Source: Planctomycetota bacterium (GTDB taxonomy: Bacteria; Planctomycetota; UBA1135). From it: a DNA stretch of 64,000 bases. Below the pieces are notes generated by a model, which had not been told where the DNA came from, ran no database searches, and saw only the letters and a program-made list of their open reading frames with translations. Positions 35,571 to 44,787 of the stretch are shown here, one piece after another; position 1 is the stretch's first letter; each line of letters opens with the position of its first letter. The DNA is taken from assembly GCA_002705055.1 (NCBI GenBank), contig PAHY01000003.1, forward strand, positions 27,889 through 91,888, written 5' to 3'. The position numbers were made by a program, and so were the translations under genes.

Positions 35571-36970
35571 TGCTTCTCGACCGCCTCATCGGACTGCGCG
35601 GAGGATCCGAGGGCCCTTGCCTCGAAAGGCACCCGAGCGACCACCGTGTGGCCGCGACCTTCCGCGCTCGTGATGGACTGCACCGTCCAGAGGGTGAGGC
35701 CGTCATCTCCATCCATGCTGCTCCCGCTGTAGTCTCCCCACGATCGGCCGCTCGTCGCCCCTTTGCCTTCACCCAGCGAGACGATCCCACGCATGGTTCC
35801 CGGTGCGTCCGTGCCGAGCCTCCAGGCGCATCGCGGGCTGATGAACATCTCGGAGCTCGTCTCCTGAAAACCGATCAGCACGTCTTGTTGCCGATTGACC
35901 GCGAGGCTGGTCTGGATGTAGCTCGAGTCTGGGCTCGCGAGCAACCCGCTTTGCACGATCGACCCATCGAGACGAATCTGATGCCACTGCACCGCTGCGC
36001 GGCCTTGATGGCGAACCGTCTGCGAGAACCAAAGGAATCCACTCTGCAGCACAACGTTCTTAGGATTCCGGTCTCCGGATGCCGTGAGTTGATCCGTCCC
36101 CTTCTGCGGTGAAGGAGGAGGGAATCCGATGGAGCGCAGCCCATGCGGGGTCGACCCCACCAGTTCTGCCACCGGAGCCCCGCCCTGCTCGAGGACACGC
36201 CGCACCGTGAAGTGTGTGTCCGTCACTTGCAGGAAATAGAGCGCATCCTCCTCGTCTTGGCCAAGTACCGGATGACCAAGGCTGCCTGGGAAGTGCCACA
36301 CCTGAGCGCGCTCCCCCTTACGCAGAGCCGCGCTGCGCATCACGAAGGTGCGCTCGGGTCCACCTGGGAAGCTGTAGCCCACCCACGCTCGACTGCACCC
36401 GATGGCGCCCCCATCCACGCCACCCGGAGCGGGCACCGAGTAGGTGTTCCAGGCTCCATGCGGATCCTCCGTCTCGGACATGGTGATCTGAACCGGCTTC
36501 CGCTTCTCGTCGTCCCAATACACCCAGAGGTCAAAACCGAACACCCGGTTGACTGGGTCGAAGAACAGCTTGGGATCAATGCCGCCCCGGAAGACATCCT
36601 GCTTAACCCCGCGCAGGTAGTTGCCCTCCTTGTCATAGAGGATGAACCCGGTGTTCGTTGCAGTCAGAACCCTGCCGCCACCCACGGCCACTTGCGGGTC
36701 GACCTGCCGATTTCCATCGGTCGCTCCATCAAAAACCAGCAGCCCGCCCTGCGTGCGGGGGTTGCCTCCCTGCTTGCGCTCGACGGCTTCTCCATCCAGG
36801 TCGAAGCTGGGGGTGCGCTTCGGATCGATCCACTCGGAACGAACGGGGCGCACGCTGCCATCCGACGTAGCCGCTTCCTGCCCGGGCAGACTCCATGCCG
36901 GGGATGCATGCAAACTGGTGGCAAGAATCCAGCCGGCGAGTCGAGCGATCCAATGCGAGTACGAAGACAT
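35567..36970 (-). CDS. Exported protein of unknown function co-transcribed with sulfatase
   Basis: 467 residues from the ATG at 36970, which opens a signal peptide ending near SPAWSLPG. The body is beta-rich and contains GGLLVFDGATDGNRQVDPQVAVGGGRVLTATNTGFILYDKEG, FFDPVNRVFGFDLWVYWDDEKR and WGDYSGSSMDGDDGLTLWTVQ, which look like blades of a beta-propeller. No catalytic residues can be named. The 4-base overlap with the sulfatase suggests a joint role in sulfated-glycan use, but that is inference. Confidence 0.75.
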   Translation of the reverse strand: MSSYSHWIARLAGWILATSLHASPAWSLPGQEAATSDGSVRPVRSEWIDPKRTPSFDLDGEAVERKQGGNPRTQGGLLVFDGATDGNRQVDPQVAVGGGRVLTATNTGFILYDKEGNYLRGVKQDVFRGGIDPKLFFDPVNRVFGFDLWVYWDDEKRKPVQITMSETEDPHGAWNTYSVPAPGGVDGGAIGCSRAWVGYSFPGGPERTFVMRSAALRKGERAQVWHFPGSLGHPVLGQDEEDALYFLQVTDTHFTVRRVLEQGGAPVAELVGSTPHGLRSIGFPPPSPQKGTDQLTASGDRNPKNVVLQSGFLWFSQTVRHQGRAAVQWHQIRLDGSIVQSGLLASPDSSYIQTSLAVNRQQDVLIGFQETSSEMFISPRCAWRLGTDAPGTMRGIVSLGEGKGATSGRSWGDYSGSSMDGDDGLTLWTVQSITSAEGRGHTVVARVPFEARALGSSAQSDEAVEKQ

Positions 36971-37719
36971 CGCGGCGGATTCTAGCCAGCGTCCGCGTTG
37001 CTCACGGGCCTGGCGACGGCGTACCGGAGCGTGCCAAGCGCCCCGGAGCCATTCAAAAGGAGAACTAGCCCAGTTCCAAACCTCGCACGAGTCAGCAGCT
37101 TGGCCCGCTAGCTCGGCTCCCTGCGCCCCCCATTCCCGGTGTAGAACACCGTTTTCCCCGGAATATCTGGTGCGCAAGCGGTCAGCGCAGATTGTCCACC
37201 CAAGTCCTCGGCACGTCATGATTCAAACGCTTGTTTCATATCGCCAGAGTGTTTAAGCCCCTTTTTTTTCAGTGGCTTGCGACACTTCGCTTGCAACCAA
37301 TCCAAACAGAGCATGCTTCGTCGAGGGTCGCTCCATCGCGCATCGCGCAAGCGAGATTCCATAAATCATTGCAGTCAAGATACTTACGAAAGATCTCCGC
37401 GCGCTCCGCCGGCCCGATTCAAACAGGAAATATTTGGTGCAACGAGCAAGTTCGCTCGCTGCGTGTAGACACGGCGCGCGGACCGTGGGGCAGAGTGCTG
37501 CTGGATTCCCATCGCTCGGTAGACGCGTGGCCTCCCTCAAGGTGACACGCTCATTGGAGTTCTTCGGTCGAGAGAATCTGCTGCCACGCTGTCACCTCTC
37601 GACGAGCTCCGCGTCTTCCGGGCATGAAGCCAGGAACTCCAAGCTCCTCAGGTCTCGCTCGCAAGCGCGGGCTGGCAAGCGCCCCCCCACGCGAAGTACG
37701 GTGGGGAAGCCAGCATTCC
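36971..37719. other. 749-base intergenic region of unusual composition
   Basis: This is the longest non-coding gap here. It holds TAGAAT at 36979-36984 (8 nt before the ATG at 36970, a likely -10 for the minus-strand gene) and, around 37200-37460, clearly AT-richer sequence with T8 at 37264-37271. Short open frames exist on both strands but none has a protein-like composition. A purine tract (ggggaag, 37703-37709) may be the ribosome-binding site for the ATG at 37720. Confidence 0.6.
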
Positions 37720-40713
37720 ATGCTTCGGCGGTCTCTCCCTTTCTTACTTCTGCTGCTGGTCGCAGCGGGTTTCATCTGGCGCTGGTCTGACCCCGCTACC
37801 AGTCTCGGGTCCACCCACTCTGGTGGGCAAGCGCAGCAAGGGTCCGCGGGTGACAACACGAGCCAAGGCGCAGCGCAGGCGAACGACACTCAGCCCGGCT
37901 CGGCCGATCCACCTCCGATTCGAGCGAGGCCGACGCAGACCTATTCCGTACAGATCCAGGGCTTGGATCAACAGGCCCTTGCAGGGACCGCCTATTGGAT
38001 CCAGCTCAACGACCGACTGATCCAAGCCCTGCAAACTCAGCTGCTGCTTGCTCCAGGCGAGATCCACCGCCTGGGCGCGCTGAACTCTCAACCCTTTGTG
38101 GATGGACAACTCCAGGTCTCGCTCGATCAAGGCCCGGAGTACTTCCTTTGGATCGAGTGCGAGGGCTATCACCCTCAACACTGGTTTGTCAGCAAAGATG
38201 GCATCCCCGGGTCGGTCGATCTAGAGCCATGCCCCCCCTTCGAGGTCGAGCTTCTCGATCCAGACGATGGCGCGGTCACAGCCGCCTCCATCGTGATCAC
38301 TTCCTCGGGGACCGACGCAAGATACCTACAGCTCGACTGGCGCGAACGCCTCGTGCGGCGCTACTTCCAGCAATCGGCCGAGCCCCACTCCAACGGGATC
38401 GCCACCTTCCAGGTCCTGCCCCCGGGCGAGGTATTTGTCTGGGTGCAGCCCCGGCCTCCGTTCGGCATGGTGACGCGCGATGCGGTCACGCCCGAAGGAA
38501 GGCTCTCGCTCCGCCTCAGCTCCTCTGCCACTCTCTTCGGCAAGATCACCGACGAGCAGGATCAGCCTTTGGAGGGGGTCTTCTTTGCCGCCATGACCAT
38601 GGACGACCGTGGAGTCCGCAGTTCCGTGGGCGACGCTCGAACAGATTCTCGAGGCGAGTTTCGCAATGACGCTGTCTCGATTCAGGGCGAGTCCCTCATC
38701 GGCATCGCCTACCTCGAGGGCTATGAATCGAAGACGGTGGAACTCCCATTCCTTCGTCCCGGCCAGGAGTACCGCGTCGACCTCAAGCTGCGTCAAGCAG
38801 CTGAACGCAGCTTCTTGGTCGAGTCTCCGGAAGGGCTTCCGCTCGAGGGACTGGTCCTGGAGTTTGCTCACACTCCTTACGACTGGATCCCTCACTCTGC
38901 GCGCGTCCGAGACGACGGACTCGCCACCGTCCCGCCCGTCCTCGTCAATGAAGAGGACTACTTCGTCAATCTCTACTCGTCGGGAACGCGGGTGTACCGC
39001 ACGCGCGTGCGCACCGCAGGTCCGGGCGACGTCGTCCGCATTGTGGTCCCCGGGTTAGGGCGATTCGTCGGCCCTCACCCCGATGCTCCCGCCGAGAAGT
39101 ACGTCGAGGTAACGCCACAGGGCCCTGGAACCAGGACTTTCCGCTTCGACGGGCCGGTTCCTTGTCCGTGGCTTCCGGCTGGGCCGGCCCTGCTGCAGGT
39201 AGTCGATCGCGCGGGCAATCCGGACCCACTCATTTCCATTCAGATCGAGCCGGGTGAACAGGAGTGGCCCGATCTTCAACCAGGCGGCCCTTCGGTGCGA
39301 TTCTCTCTTGCACTCTTGCAAGGCGAGACAGTGCGCATGTACGCCACGGGGAGCGGCTATGCCGAAGAGCGGCTGGGAGAGGTCGAAGATGGGACGAACT
39401 CGGTCACCATCCCCGCGCCCGGGCTTGAGTTTCGTCTGATGAGCGACCAACGCGGCGCATGGTCATTGGGCGCACTTTGCAGCGACGGGCAGGACTTGGA
39501 TCTGGGCAAACTCAGCTGGCCAAACGCTGGCCGTATCGCTGTCCTCGCAACGGGCCCCGATCAAGTCGGCCTTCCGCGCACTGCGGTCCAGGTCTTTTCC
39601 ACCAGCGGCGCCTTTCTCCATCAGGGCTCGACCGGGCCCTATGGGTCCTGGGTCTCCGAAGATCTTGCTCCCGGCGCCTATCTGATCCGGGTGTCTCCCC
39701 GCGATGGACACGGCGGCCCGCTCCCCACCCAAGAACATGGGATCGTCCTCCGCGCCGGCGAACGGGCCGAGGTCCGCGCCGTCTTCCAGAACGCGCTCCG
39801 CCTTGAGATCGAGGCCCCAGAAAAGCTCGGCGCCGCTTGGTACGGGGAGTCCATCTCGGCAGAGGCCACATCGCGAGCAAGATCGGATGCGCAGGGAACG
39901 ATTCACCTGCCCGGCGCCGAGTCCGCCGGCGAGTGGTGCATCTGGTGGCCTGAGCCCGGTGAACTCACCGCGCTCGGCGGACAACTCCCCCGCTTGACCG
40001 GGCGCATTCAACCCATGGCACCTCCAGCCGTCCGGGTCGACACGCCGCCCGATCGGTCGGGGGCAGTGCAGCTTCTGCGCTCCGGCCGGGTGCTCGCCAC
40101 AGCACCTGTCCGCGCCGGGGCGAGCTTCTCGCTTTCCGCAGACTTGCCCGAGGGCTACTTCCTGCGCTGGATCGATGCGCAAGAGGTGGGGCCCCGTATC
40201 CCCGTCCGCGAAGTCCTTGCCGCTCGCAGCGTCTCGCTGGAAGCACCGGTCCGAACCGAGTCGTTGAGATTCCAAGACGAGCTGGGTCGGGTCGTCCCGG
40301 CTGTCCTTGCCCTCCTTCCAGATGCAGGCGAGTCTGCTCTCAGCGACCACCTCGGCGAGCTCTGGCTCGAGCCCAACTGGCTGGATGCGATGATTCGGAT
40401 CGATCGCGCGGGTTTTCATCCCACCGAAGCGCGTGCAGCACCCGGCGCAGTGATTGTGCTGCGTCGGTTGGCTGGCCCGCTTCGGGTGCAGACACCCGCT
40501 CAGGCAAAGAGCGCCCGACTCGTTCCGCTCTTTGAACTCACGGTGCCCCTCTCATTCGACCGCCTCGTGGCAGATGCCCAGGACGAGCTCGACTTCGGAG
40601 AGGTTCCTGCAGGTGAGTACCTCATTGAGTGGCTGGACGAGCAGGGGCAGGTTTCCGTTCAAAAGGAAATCCAGCTGCGCTCCGGTAACGAGCTGATCGT
40701 CGATCCCAACTAG
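37720..40713 (+). CDS. Very large exported protein of tandem beta-sandwich modules
   Basis: 997 residues. The ATG at 37720 opens a hydrophobic segment (LPFLLLLLVAAGFIW), with a low-complexity Gly/Gln/Asn/Ser linker after it. The rest is a string of beta-sandwich units resembling carboxypeptidase-regulatory-like domains (e.g. GKITDEQDQPLEGVFFAAMTMDD..., DSRGEFRNDAVSI, FQDELGRVVPAVLALLPDAG). No enzyme motif is seen. It has the same overall plan as the 850-residue protein at 30685-33237, and the pair bracket the sulfatase genes. Unlike most unit heads it has no TANNNT near the start. Its stop shares CTAG with the convergent gene. Confidence 0.8.
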   Translation: MLRRSLPFLLLLLVAAGFIWRWSDPATSLGSTHSGGQAQQGSAGDNTSQGAAQANDTQPGSADPPPIRARPTQTYSVQIQGLDQQALAGTAYWIQLNDRLIQALQTQLLLAPGEIHRLGALNSQPFVDGQLQVSLDQGPEYFLWIECEGYHPQHWFVSKDGIPGSVDLEPCPPFEVELLDPDDGAVTAASIVITSSGTDARYLQLDWRERLVRRYFQQSAEPHSNGIATFQVLPPGEVFVWVQPRPPFGMVTRDAVTPEGRLSLRLSSSATLFGKITDEQDQPLEGVFFAAMTMDDRGVRSSVGDARTDSRGEFRNDAVSIQGESLIGIAYLEGYESKTVELPFLRPGQEYRVDLKLRQAAERSFLVESPEGLPLEGLVLEFAHTPYDWIPHSARVRDDGLATVPPVLVNEEDYFVNLYSSGTRVYRTRVRTAGPGDVVRIVVPGLGRFVGPHPDAPAEKYVEVTPQGPGTRTFRFDGPVPCPWLPAGPALLQVVDRAGNPDPLISIQIEPGEQEWPDLQPGGPSVRFSLALLQGETVRMYATGSGYAEERLGEVEDGTNSVTIPAPGLEFRLMSDQRGAWSLGALCSDGQDLDLGKLSWPNAGRIAVLATGPDQVGLPRTAVQVFSTSGAFLHQGSTGPYGSWVSEDLAPGAYLIRVSPRDGHGGPLPTQEHGIVLRAGERAEVRAVFQNALRLEIEAPEKLGAAWYGESISAEATSRARSDAQGTIHLPGAESAGEWCIWWPEPGELTALGGQLPRLTGRIQPMAPPAVRVDTPPDRSGAVQLLRSGRVLATAPVRAGASFSLSADLPEGYFLRWIDAQEVGPRIPVREVLAARSVSLEAPVRTESLRFQDELGRVVPAVLALLPDAGESALSDHLGELWLEPNWLDAMIRIDRAGFHPTEARAAPGAVIVLRRLAGPLRVQTPAQAKSARLVPLFELTVPLSFDRLVADAQDELDFGEVPAGEYLIEWLDEQGQVSVQKEIQLRSGNELIVDPN

Positions 40714-41957
40714 TTCCCCGGCTCGCCTTCCGTTTCAAGCTCATCGAGCCAGGCCTGCACCTGATCCCAGCACAAGATACGGGGGTTCGCCCAAGAAGGC
40801 TGTGGCACATCCGCCTCGGAACCAGGGCGATTCGAGCGCTCCACGACGAGCAGCAACTCACCCTGCCGACGCAGACGATGGAGCGATCCCAAATCATCGA
40901 CGACCCCATCCGCGTTGCGGTCCCAGCTTCTTCGGATCCGGTCCACCACCTGCCGCTGGTGGGCCGGGCCGACCCATCGTGAGAAGAGAACAGGAACTCC
41001 GAACACCGTCACAGCGTGCGGCCATTCCTCCGCCCACCGCTCCAGGGATCGAGGCCTGGCAGCCTGCCAGGGATCTGGGCCTGGGCCCCACCAGATGAGT
41101 TCACGCGTCGAGCCCGGATCGCCATTCTGGCCCGGCAGGACAAACTCGTCACGCACGATGCCCACGATGGCGTCCGCGAGCCCGTCGACAAGCTCCTGGC
41201 GCTGGGGTGCAGCAAGGCGGCGCGGATGAGGAGGAAGCTCGATCTGAATCGACCGCAATCCTGCCCCTCGGTGGCGACGCACGGTGTAACCGCCGTTGAA
41301 GTAGGCCTGGCCGGCAAGCGGCGCTGGCCGCGTGGGACTGGGCACGGAAGCCAGACCAAGCGAGTCGAGCCGCGCACCCAAGCTTCCCTGGCCGCGCACC
41401 CAGGCCTCTTCCTCGAGCGGGGTCGCGGCACGCAGGCGTTCCGCCGAAATCGCAAAACCCAGCTCGATCAGTCCGTGGTCATGTCCGTGACCGTGCAGAT
41501 CGATGAGCAGCGCGCGGCCCTTGCCCAAACGCAGGGCCGCCCGCGCAGCCTCCTCGATCGACTCGTGATAGCTGCGCCACAGCTCCAGTTGTGGCTCACC
41601 CAGATTCGCCCCCGACTCGGATCGGTCCCGGTTCAAATCCAGATGCCGGCGATGCACGCGGCTAGCGACCAGAAAGGGGGCCATTCCGGTGCGGGCTCGG
41701 ATGGCTTCACGCAGCGCGATCGCCAACTCAAGGGTGTTCGTGTCACGCACCTTGACCCCGGTCGATCTGACGGGCCACTCCGCGGGCAGTTTTACTCCAC
41801 CATGCGGCGCGGAAAGGACCAGGGGCAGCTCACCCCCGTCCACCTGCAGCCACTCTGAAGAAACAGCCGGACGCTTGGGCTGCGTTTCGTCAGCGCCCGG
41901 GCCTGGCTGCTGCGTCCAAGCCAACAGCAGCGCGCACGCACTCCAGCTCGCCCACAT
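40710..41957 (-). CDS. Exported N-formylglutamate-amidohydrolase-like protein
   Basis: 415 residues with a signal peptide (to about residue 18). The HutG-like FGase fold is indicated by LVLSAPHGGVKLP (SxPHGG), DTNTLELAIALREAIRARTG, HRRHLDLNRDRSES, LLIDLHGHGHDHGLIELGF (metal HxH) and RSIQIELPPHPRR. C-terminally there is DRNADGVVDDLGSLHRL, which looks like a single EF-hand or dockerin-type calcium loop. Substrate unknown; the export signal argues against histidine catabolism. It follows the VOC gene by 5 bases. Confidence 0.78.
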   Translation of the reverse strand: MWASWSACALLLAWTQQPGPGADETQPKRPAVSSEWLQVDGGELPLVLSAPHGGVKLPAEWPVRSTGVKVRDTNTLELAIALREAIRARTGMAPFLVASRVHRRHLDLNRDRSESGANLGEPQLELWRSYHESIEEAARAALRLGKGRALLIDLHGHGHDHGLIELGFAISAERLRAATPLEEEAWVRGQGSLGARLDSLGLASVPSPTRPAPLAGQAYFNGGYTVRRHRGAGLRSIQIELPPHPRRLAAPQRQELVDGLADAIVGIVRDEFVLPGQNGDPGSTRELIWWGPGPDPWQAARPRSLERWAEEWPHAVTVFGVPVLFSRWVGPAHQRQVVDRIRRSWDRNADGVVDDLGSLHRLRRQGELLLVVERSNRPGSEADVPQPSWANPRILCWDQVQAWLDELETEGEPGN

Positions 41958-41962
41958 CGCGA

Positions 41963-42340
41963 TCAGGCTTCCGGCTTCTCGTCGGGAGCGACCTGCTCCC
42001 AGACGCCGTTGACGCGACCTTCCGGATCGGCGAAGAGGGCAAAACGGCCCTGCCCGGGCACGACCTGCTCTTCCACGATGATGGTGCCGCCGGCGTCACG
42101 GATGCTCTGCAGGGTCGCCTCGAGATTGTCGCAGCCCAGGTAGAGCGCCATGTTGCCGGGCAGCGGGCCTTCGTCGGGCTCGAAGATGCCGCCTCCCAGG
42201 CCGCCTTCGCCGCTGTCGACCACACGGTAGTTGATCTCGGGAATGTGTTGGATCTTCCAACCAAATGCCTTCTCATAGAAGTTCACGACTTCCTCGGGCT
42301 GGCGGGTCCAGAATTCCCAATGTACGACGGGATTGCTCAT
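41963..42340 (-). CDS. VOC-family (glyoxalase/bleomycin-resistance-like) protein
   Basis: A 125-residue protein: VVHWEFWTRQPEEVVNFYEKAFGWKI opens the first module and DNLEATLQSIRDAGGTIIVEEQVVPGQGRFALFADPEGRVNGVWE the second. This is the form common in uncharacterised bacterial VOC proteins. It is predicted to be leaderless (TAGGCT 6 nt before the ATG). Confidence 0.9.
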   Translation of the reverse strand: MSNPVVHWEFWTRQPEEVVNFYEKAFGWKIQHIPEINYRVVDSGEGGLGGGIFEPDEGPLPGNMALYLGCDNLEATLQSIRDAGGTIIVEEQVVPGQGRFALFADPEGRVNGVWEQVAPDEKPEA

Positions 42341-42346
42341 AGGATC

Positions 42347-42352
42347 AGCCTA
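42347..42352 (-). promoter_or_regulatory. Putative -10 element TAGGCT
   Basis: Ends 6 nt before the ATG at 42340. Confidence 0.5.
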
Positions 42353-42387
42353 TCAGTCTGCAGGGTCGGCTGGCCTCCACCTCATCC

Positions 42388-43567
42388 ATGAGCGACTTCG
42401 ATCTTGTCCTTCACGGTGCCACGGGTTTCACGGGCAGGCTTGCGGCACGAGAGATCGCTCGCACAGCAGAGCCAGGTCTTCGCTGGGCGATCAGCGGCCG
42501 CTCCGAGGCCAAGCTGCAGGAACTCTCTTCGCAGCTCGGCGTGCCGAGGCTGCTCACCGACGGGGCGCATCCTGCAGCTTGCGAACAGACGGCGCGTCGG
42601 GCGCGCGTCGTGCTGAGTTGTGCTGGGCCTTTCCAGCTCTATGGCAGCCACCTCCTACGCGCCTGCGCGGAGAGCGGCACCCACTATGCCGACCTGTCCG
42701 GAGAGATCGGCTGGATCTGGGAGATGATCCGCGATCATCACGACACGGCCCGGCGCACCGGGGCGGTCATCCTGCCTGCATCCGGCTTCGACTCGGTTCC
42801 CTCGGATCTCGCCGCCCAGACGCTGGTGCGCGATCTGCAGCAAAAAGAGGTCGAGGTCGGCGAACTTACCGGCTTCTTCCGACTCAAAGGTGGCCTGAAC
42901 GGAGGCACCCTCGCCAGCGGACTCGCGCAATCGGAGCTTCACAGTCCCGAAGAGCTCGCGCACCCCTTCCTGCTCGACCCGGATCCCCAGCAGTCCTGGG
43001 CGGAGCGGCTTCTGCCTCCGGATCGTCCCGAGGTCTTCCCCGCCGGCGCGGCTGGCGGATTTGCCTGCCCCTTCGTGATGGCGCCGGTCAATGAACGTCT
43101 GGTTCGTCGCAGCGCCGCCCTGGCCGAGGAGCACGGCCGAGGCTACGGCGACGAGTTCAGTTACGCCGAGTTTCTGCGCAGTTCCTCGGAGAAGCAGGCG
43201 AAGCAGCTGGCCACGGGAACGCGGCTCGGGCGCTGGGCGCTGGGCGCTGGAGCGGCCGCTCGCCCGCAAACTGCTGCGCCGCTTCGGTCCCAAGCCGGGA
43301 AGTGGCCCCGACGAGCGCACTCGCACCGAGGGCTTCGTCGAACTGACGATGCTCGCTGGTCCGATCGAGGCACCTGTCGGTCGGCTCGACTGGTTTTTCC
43401 CGGGCGACCCCGGCAATACGGTGACGGTCCGCTGCCTCGTTCAGACCGGCCTCGCTCTGGCCGCCGGCGAAGCGCGGGAAGCCGGGGTGCTGACGCCGGC
43501 CACGGCGCTGGGCAGCCGCCTGGTCGCTCGCTTGCGCGCCCGCGACGCCCTGCTCGACTCCTTCTAA
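42388..43567 (+). pseudogene. Saccharopine-dehydrogenase-like/trans-acting enoyl reductase gene, frameshifted at a 7-bp repeat
   Basis: The first 285 codons encode a saccharopine-dehydrogenase-like NAD(P)-binding protein (LHGATGFTGRLAAREIA, AISGRSEAKLQEL, YADLSGEIGW, ILPASGFDSVPSDLAA), like mycobacterial trans-acting enoyl reductases. At 43228-43248 the heptamer GGGCGCT occurs three times; after it the original frame turns to nonsense, while the +1 frame carries the family C-terminus (ARKLLRRFGPKPGSGPDERTRTEGFVELTMLAG... GVLTPATALGSRLVARL). With two heptamers the protein would be one continuous 390-residue chain. The stop at 43567 shares CTAA with the convergent CAP gene, the pattern of other convergent pairs here, which supports the restored frame. 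It may be a mutation, a phase-variable switch or an assembly error. Confidence 0.85.
43228..43248. repeat. Three tandem copies of GGGCGCT
   Basis: Copies at 43228-43234, 43235-43241 and 43242-43248. Loss of one copy restores the reading frame of the gene at 42388-43567. Confidence 0.95.
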
Positions 43568-44733
43568 CCGAACATCTGCGTCCAGTGGTCCTGGAAGCGG
43601 CCCAGGCCGATGCGGCCGTGGCCGCCCATCATGTTGCGATGGTGCCCGGGGCTGTACCACCAGGCGCGGTTCGCGTCGCGGCCCGAGCGCTGACCTTTCG
43701 CGATGTTCTCTGCTCCGCCGCTGGTGCCCGCCTTGGCTGCGCGGTCACTCGGAGTCTTCTTGCCCTCCACCGGTGACTCGTGCGCAAAGAAGCCGCGCTC
43801 CTGCATGTCCTGCGAATGGCCTCGACCGGCATCGCAGAGCTTCAGGTCCACGCGCAAGGCAGAAAGACCGGCGCGGACGCGGATGCGGTTGAGATCGAGG
43901 ATGCCCGCGGCCTCCTCGGGGTCGAGCTGCGCGAGGTCGGGCTCGTTCGCAAGGATCACCTTGCGATCCCGCTCCGGCATCTCGGTCGCCAGCCGCGCCG
44001 CGCGCTCGAGCCGCGCGAGGACGTCCTCTTCATAAGTTTCCGGATCCGGCGGCGCGTTCTTGACGAAGGACTTGCGAGCCCACGATTCGTCCGCGGCCAG
44101 CAGCTCTTCTCGTGCGGCTCGCCAGTAGTCGAACAGCAGCAGCTGGTCGTCGAGATCGCGAATCAGCTCGCTCCAACGCTCCTCCAGCTTCTCTGAGGCC
44201 TCCCAAACCTGCACGACCTGCACGTCCAGAATCTGCTGCAGCTCCTGATGAGCCGGATCACAGACCTCCTGCACCTGGGCTTTGCTCAGCGACTTCGAGC
44301 GGCTCGCCTCCAGCCAGCTCGCACGCAGTTCATCCACCCGCGCGAGCGTTTTCTTGTCCAATCGGCTCTGGGCGAGCTTGGCCGCTTCCTTGGCAAAGTC
44401 CTGCTCCAGGCGCCCCCAGTTCTTGTGAAAACTCTTGTCGAGAGCCCGGCACTCCTTGGCTGTGCGCTCGGCGAGCTCGGCGCAGGCCTCGGGAGAGGCC
44501 GCGAGCAGCTGGTCCATCGCGTCCAGCTTGTCGCCCCAGGGCGTCTTGCGGGCCTTCAGCAGCTTCAATGCCTCGGTCACCCGCGGATCCTCAGCCGGCT
44601 CCTGCATGCTGAGCTGCCCCAAAACGACAGCTGGAGCAGGCGAAGCGCCCGCAAACGGAGCCGGATTCAGCCCAGCCAGCCCCGTCAGCCCGCCGATCGC
44701 GGCGAGCAGCAAGTTCCTGAGGCCACTTCGCAT
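43564..44733 (-). CDS. Exported CAP/SCP-domain protein with coiled N-terminal region
   Basis: 389 residues. A signal peptide (to about residue 30) leads into a long charged helical region (about 50-250, Leu/Glu/Lys-rich). The C-terminal 115 residues are a CAP (cysteine-rich secretory protein/PR-1) domain: LNRIRVRAGLSALRVDLKLCDAGRGHSQDMQERGFFAHESPVEGKKTPSDRAAKAG, then ENIAKG and SPGHHRNMMGGHGRIGLG. The HE and HR residues match the usual CAP cavity. The bacterial function is generally unknown. Predicted leaderless (TAGGAT 6 nt before the ATG). Confidence 0.87.
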   Translation of the reverse strand: MRSGLRNLLLAAIGGLTGLAGLNPAPFAGASPAPAVVLGQLSMQEPAEDPRVTEALKLLKARKTPWGDKLDAMDQLLAASPEACAELAERTAKECRALDKSFHKNWGRLEQDFAKEAAKLAQSRLDKKTLARVDELRASWLEASRSKSLSKAQVQEVCDPAHQELQQILDVQVVQVWEASEKLEERWSELIRDLDDQLLLFDYWRAAREELLAADESWARKSFVKNAPPDPETYEEDVLARLERAARLATEMPERDRKVILANEPDLAQLDPEEAAGILDLNRIRVRAGLSALRVDLKLCDAGRGHSQDMQERGFFAHESPVEGKKTPSDRAAKAGTSGGAENIAKGQRSGRDANRAWWYSPGHHRNMMGGHGRIGLGRFQDHWTQMFG

Positions 44734-44739
44734 ACGATC

Positions 44740-44745
44740 ATCCTA
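44740..44745 (-). promoter_or_regulatory. Putative -10 element TAGGAT
   Basis: Ends 6 nt before the ATG at 44733. Confidence 0.5.
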
Positions 44746-44787
44746 ACCACTGCTTTGGAATTGCCCGGATTTCGGCCGATGAGATAG

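Noticed and set aside
37231..37545. Short open frames on both strands in the long intergenic gap
   Set aside because: Neither has a start site, composition or motif that supports a gene.
41630..41650. A GGTTCAAATCC string like a tRNA T-loop
   Set aside because: It lies within the FGase-like coding sequence and no acceptor or anticodon stem can be drawn around it.
43249..43776. Continuation of the saccharopine-dehydrogenase-like frame beyond the heptamer repeat
   Set aside because: The translated sequence becomes Arg/Pro-rich nonsense and runs antisense into the CAP gene, while the +1 frame carries the family C-terminus.
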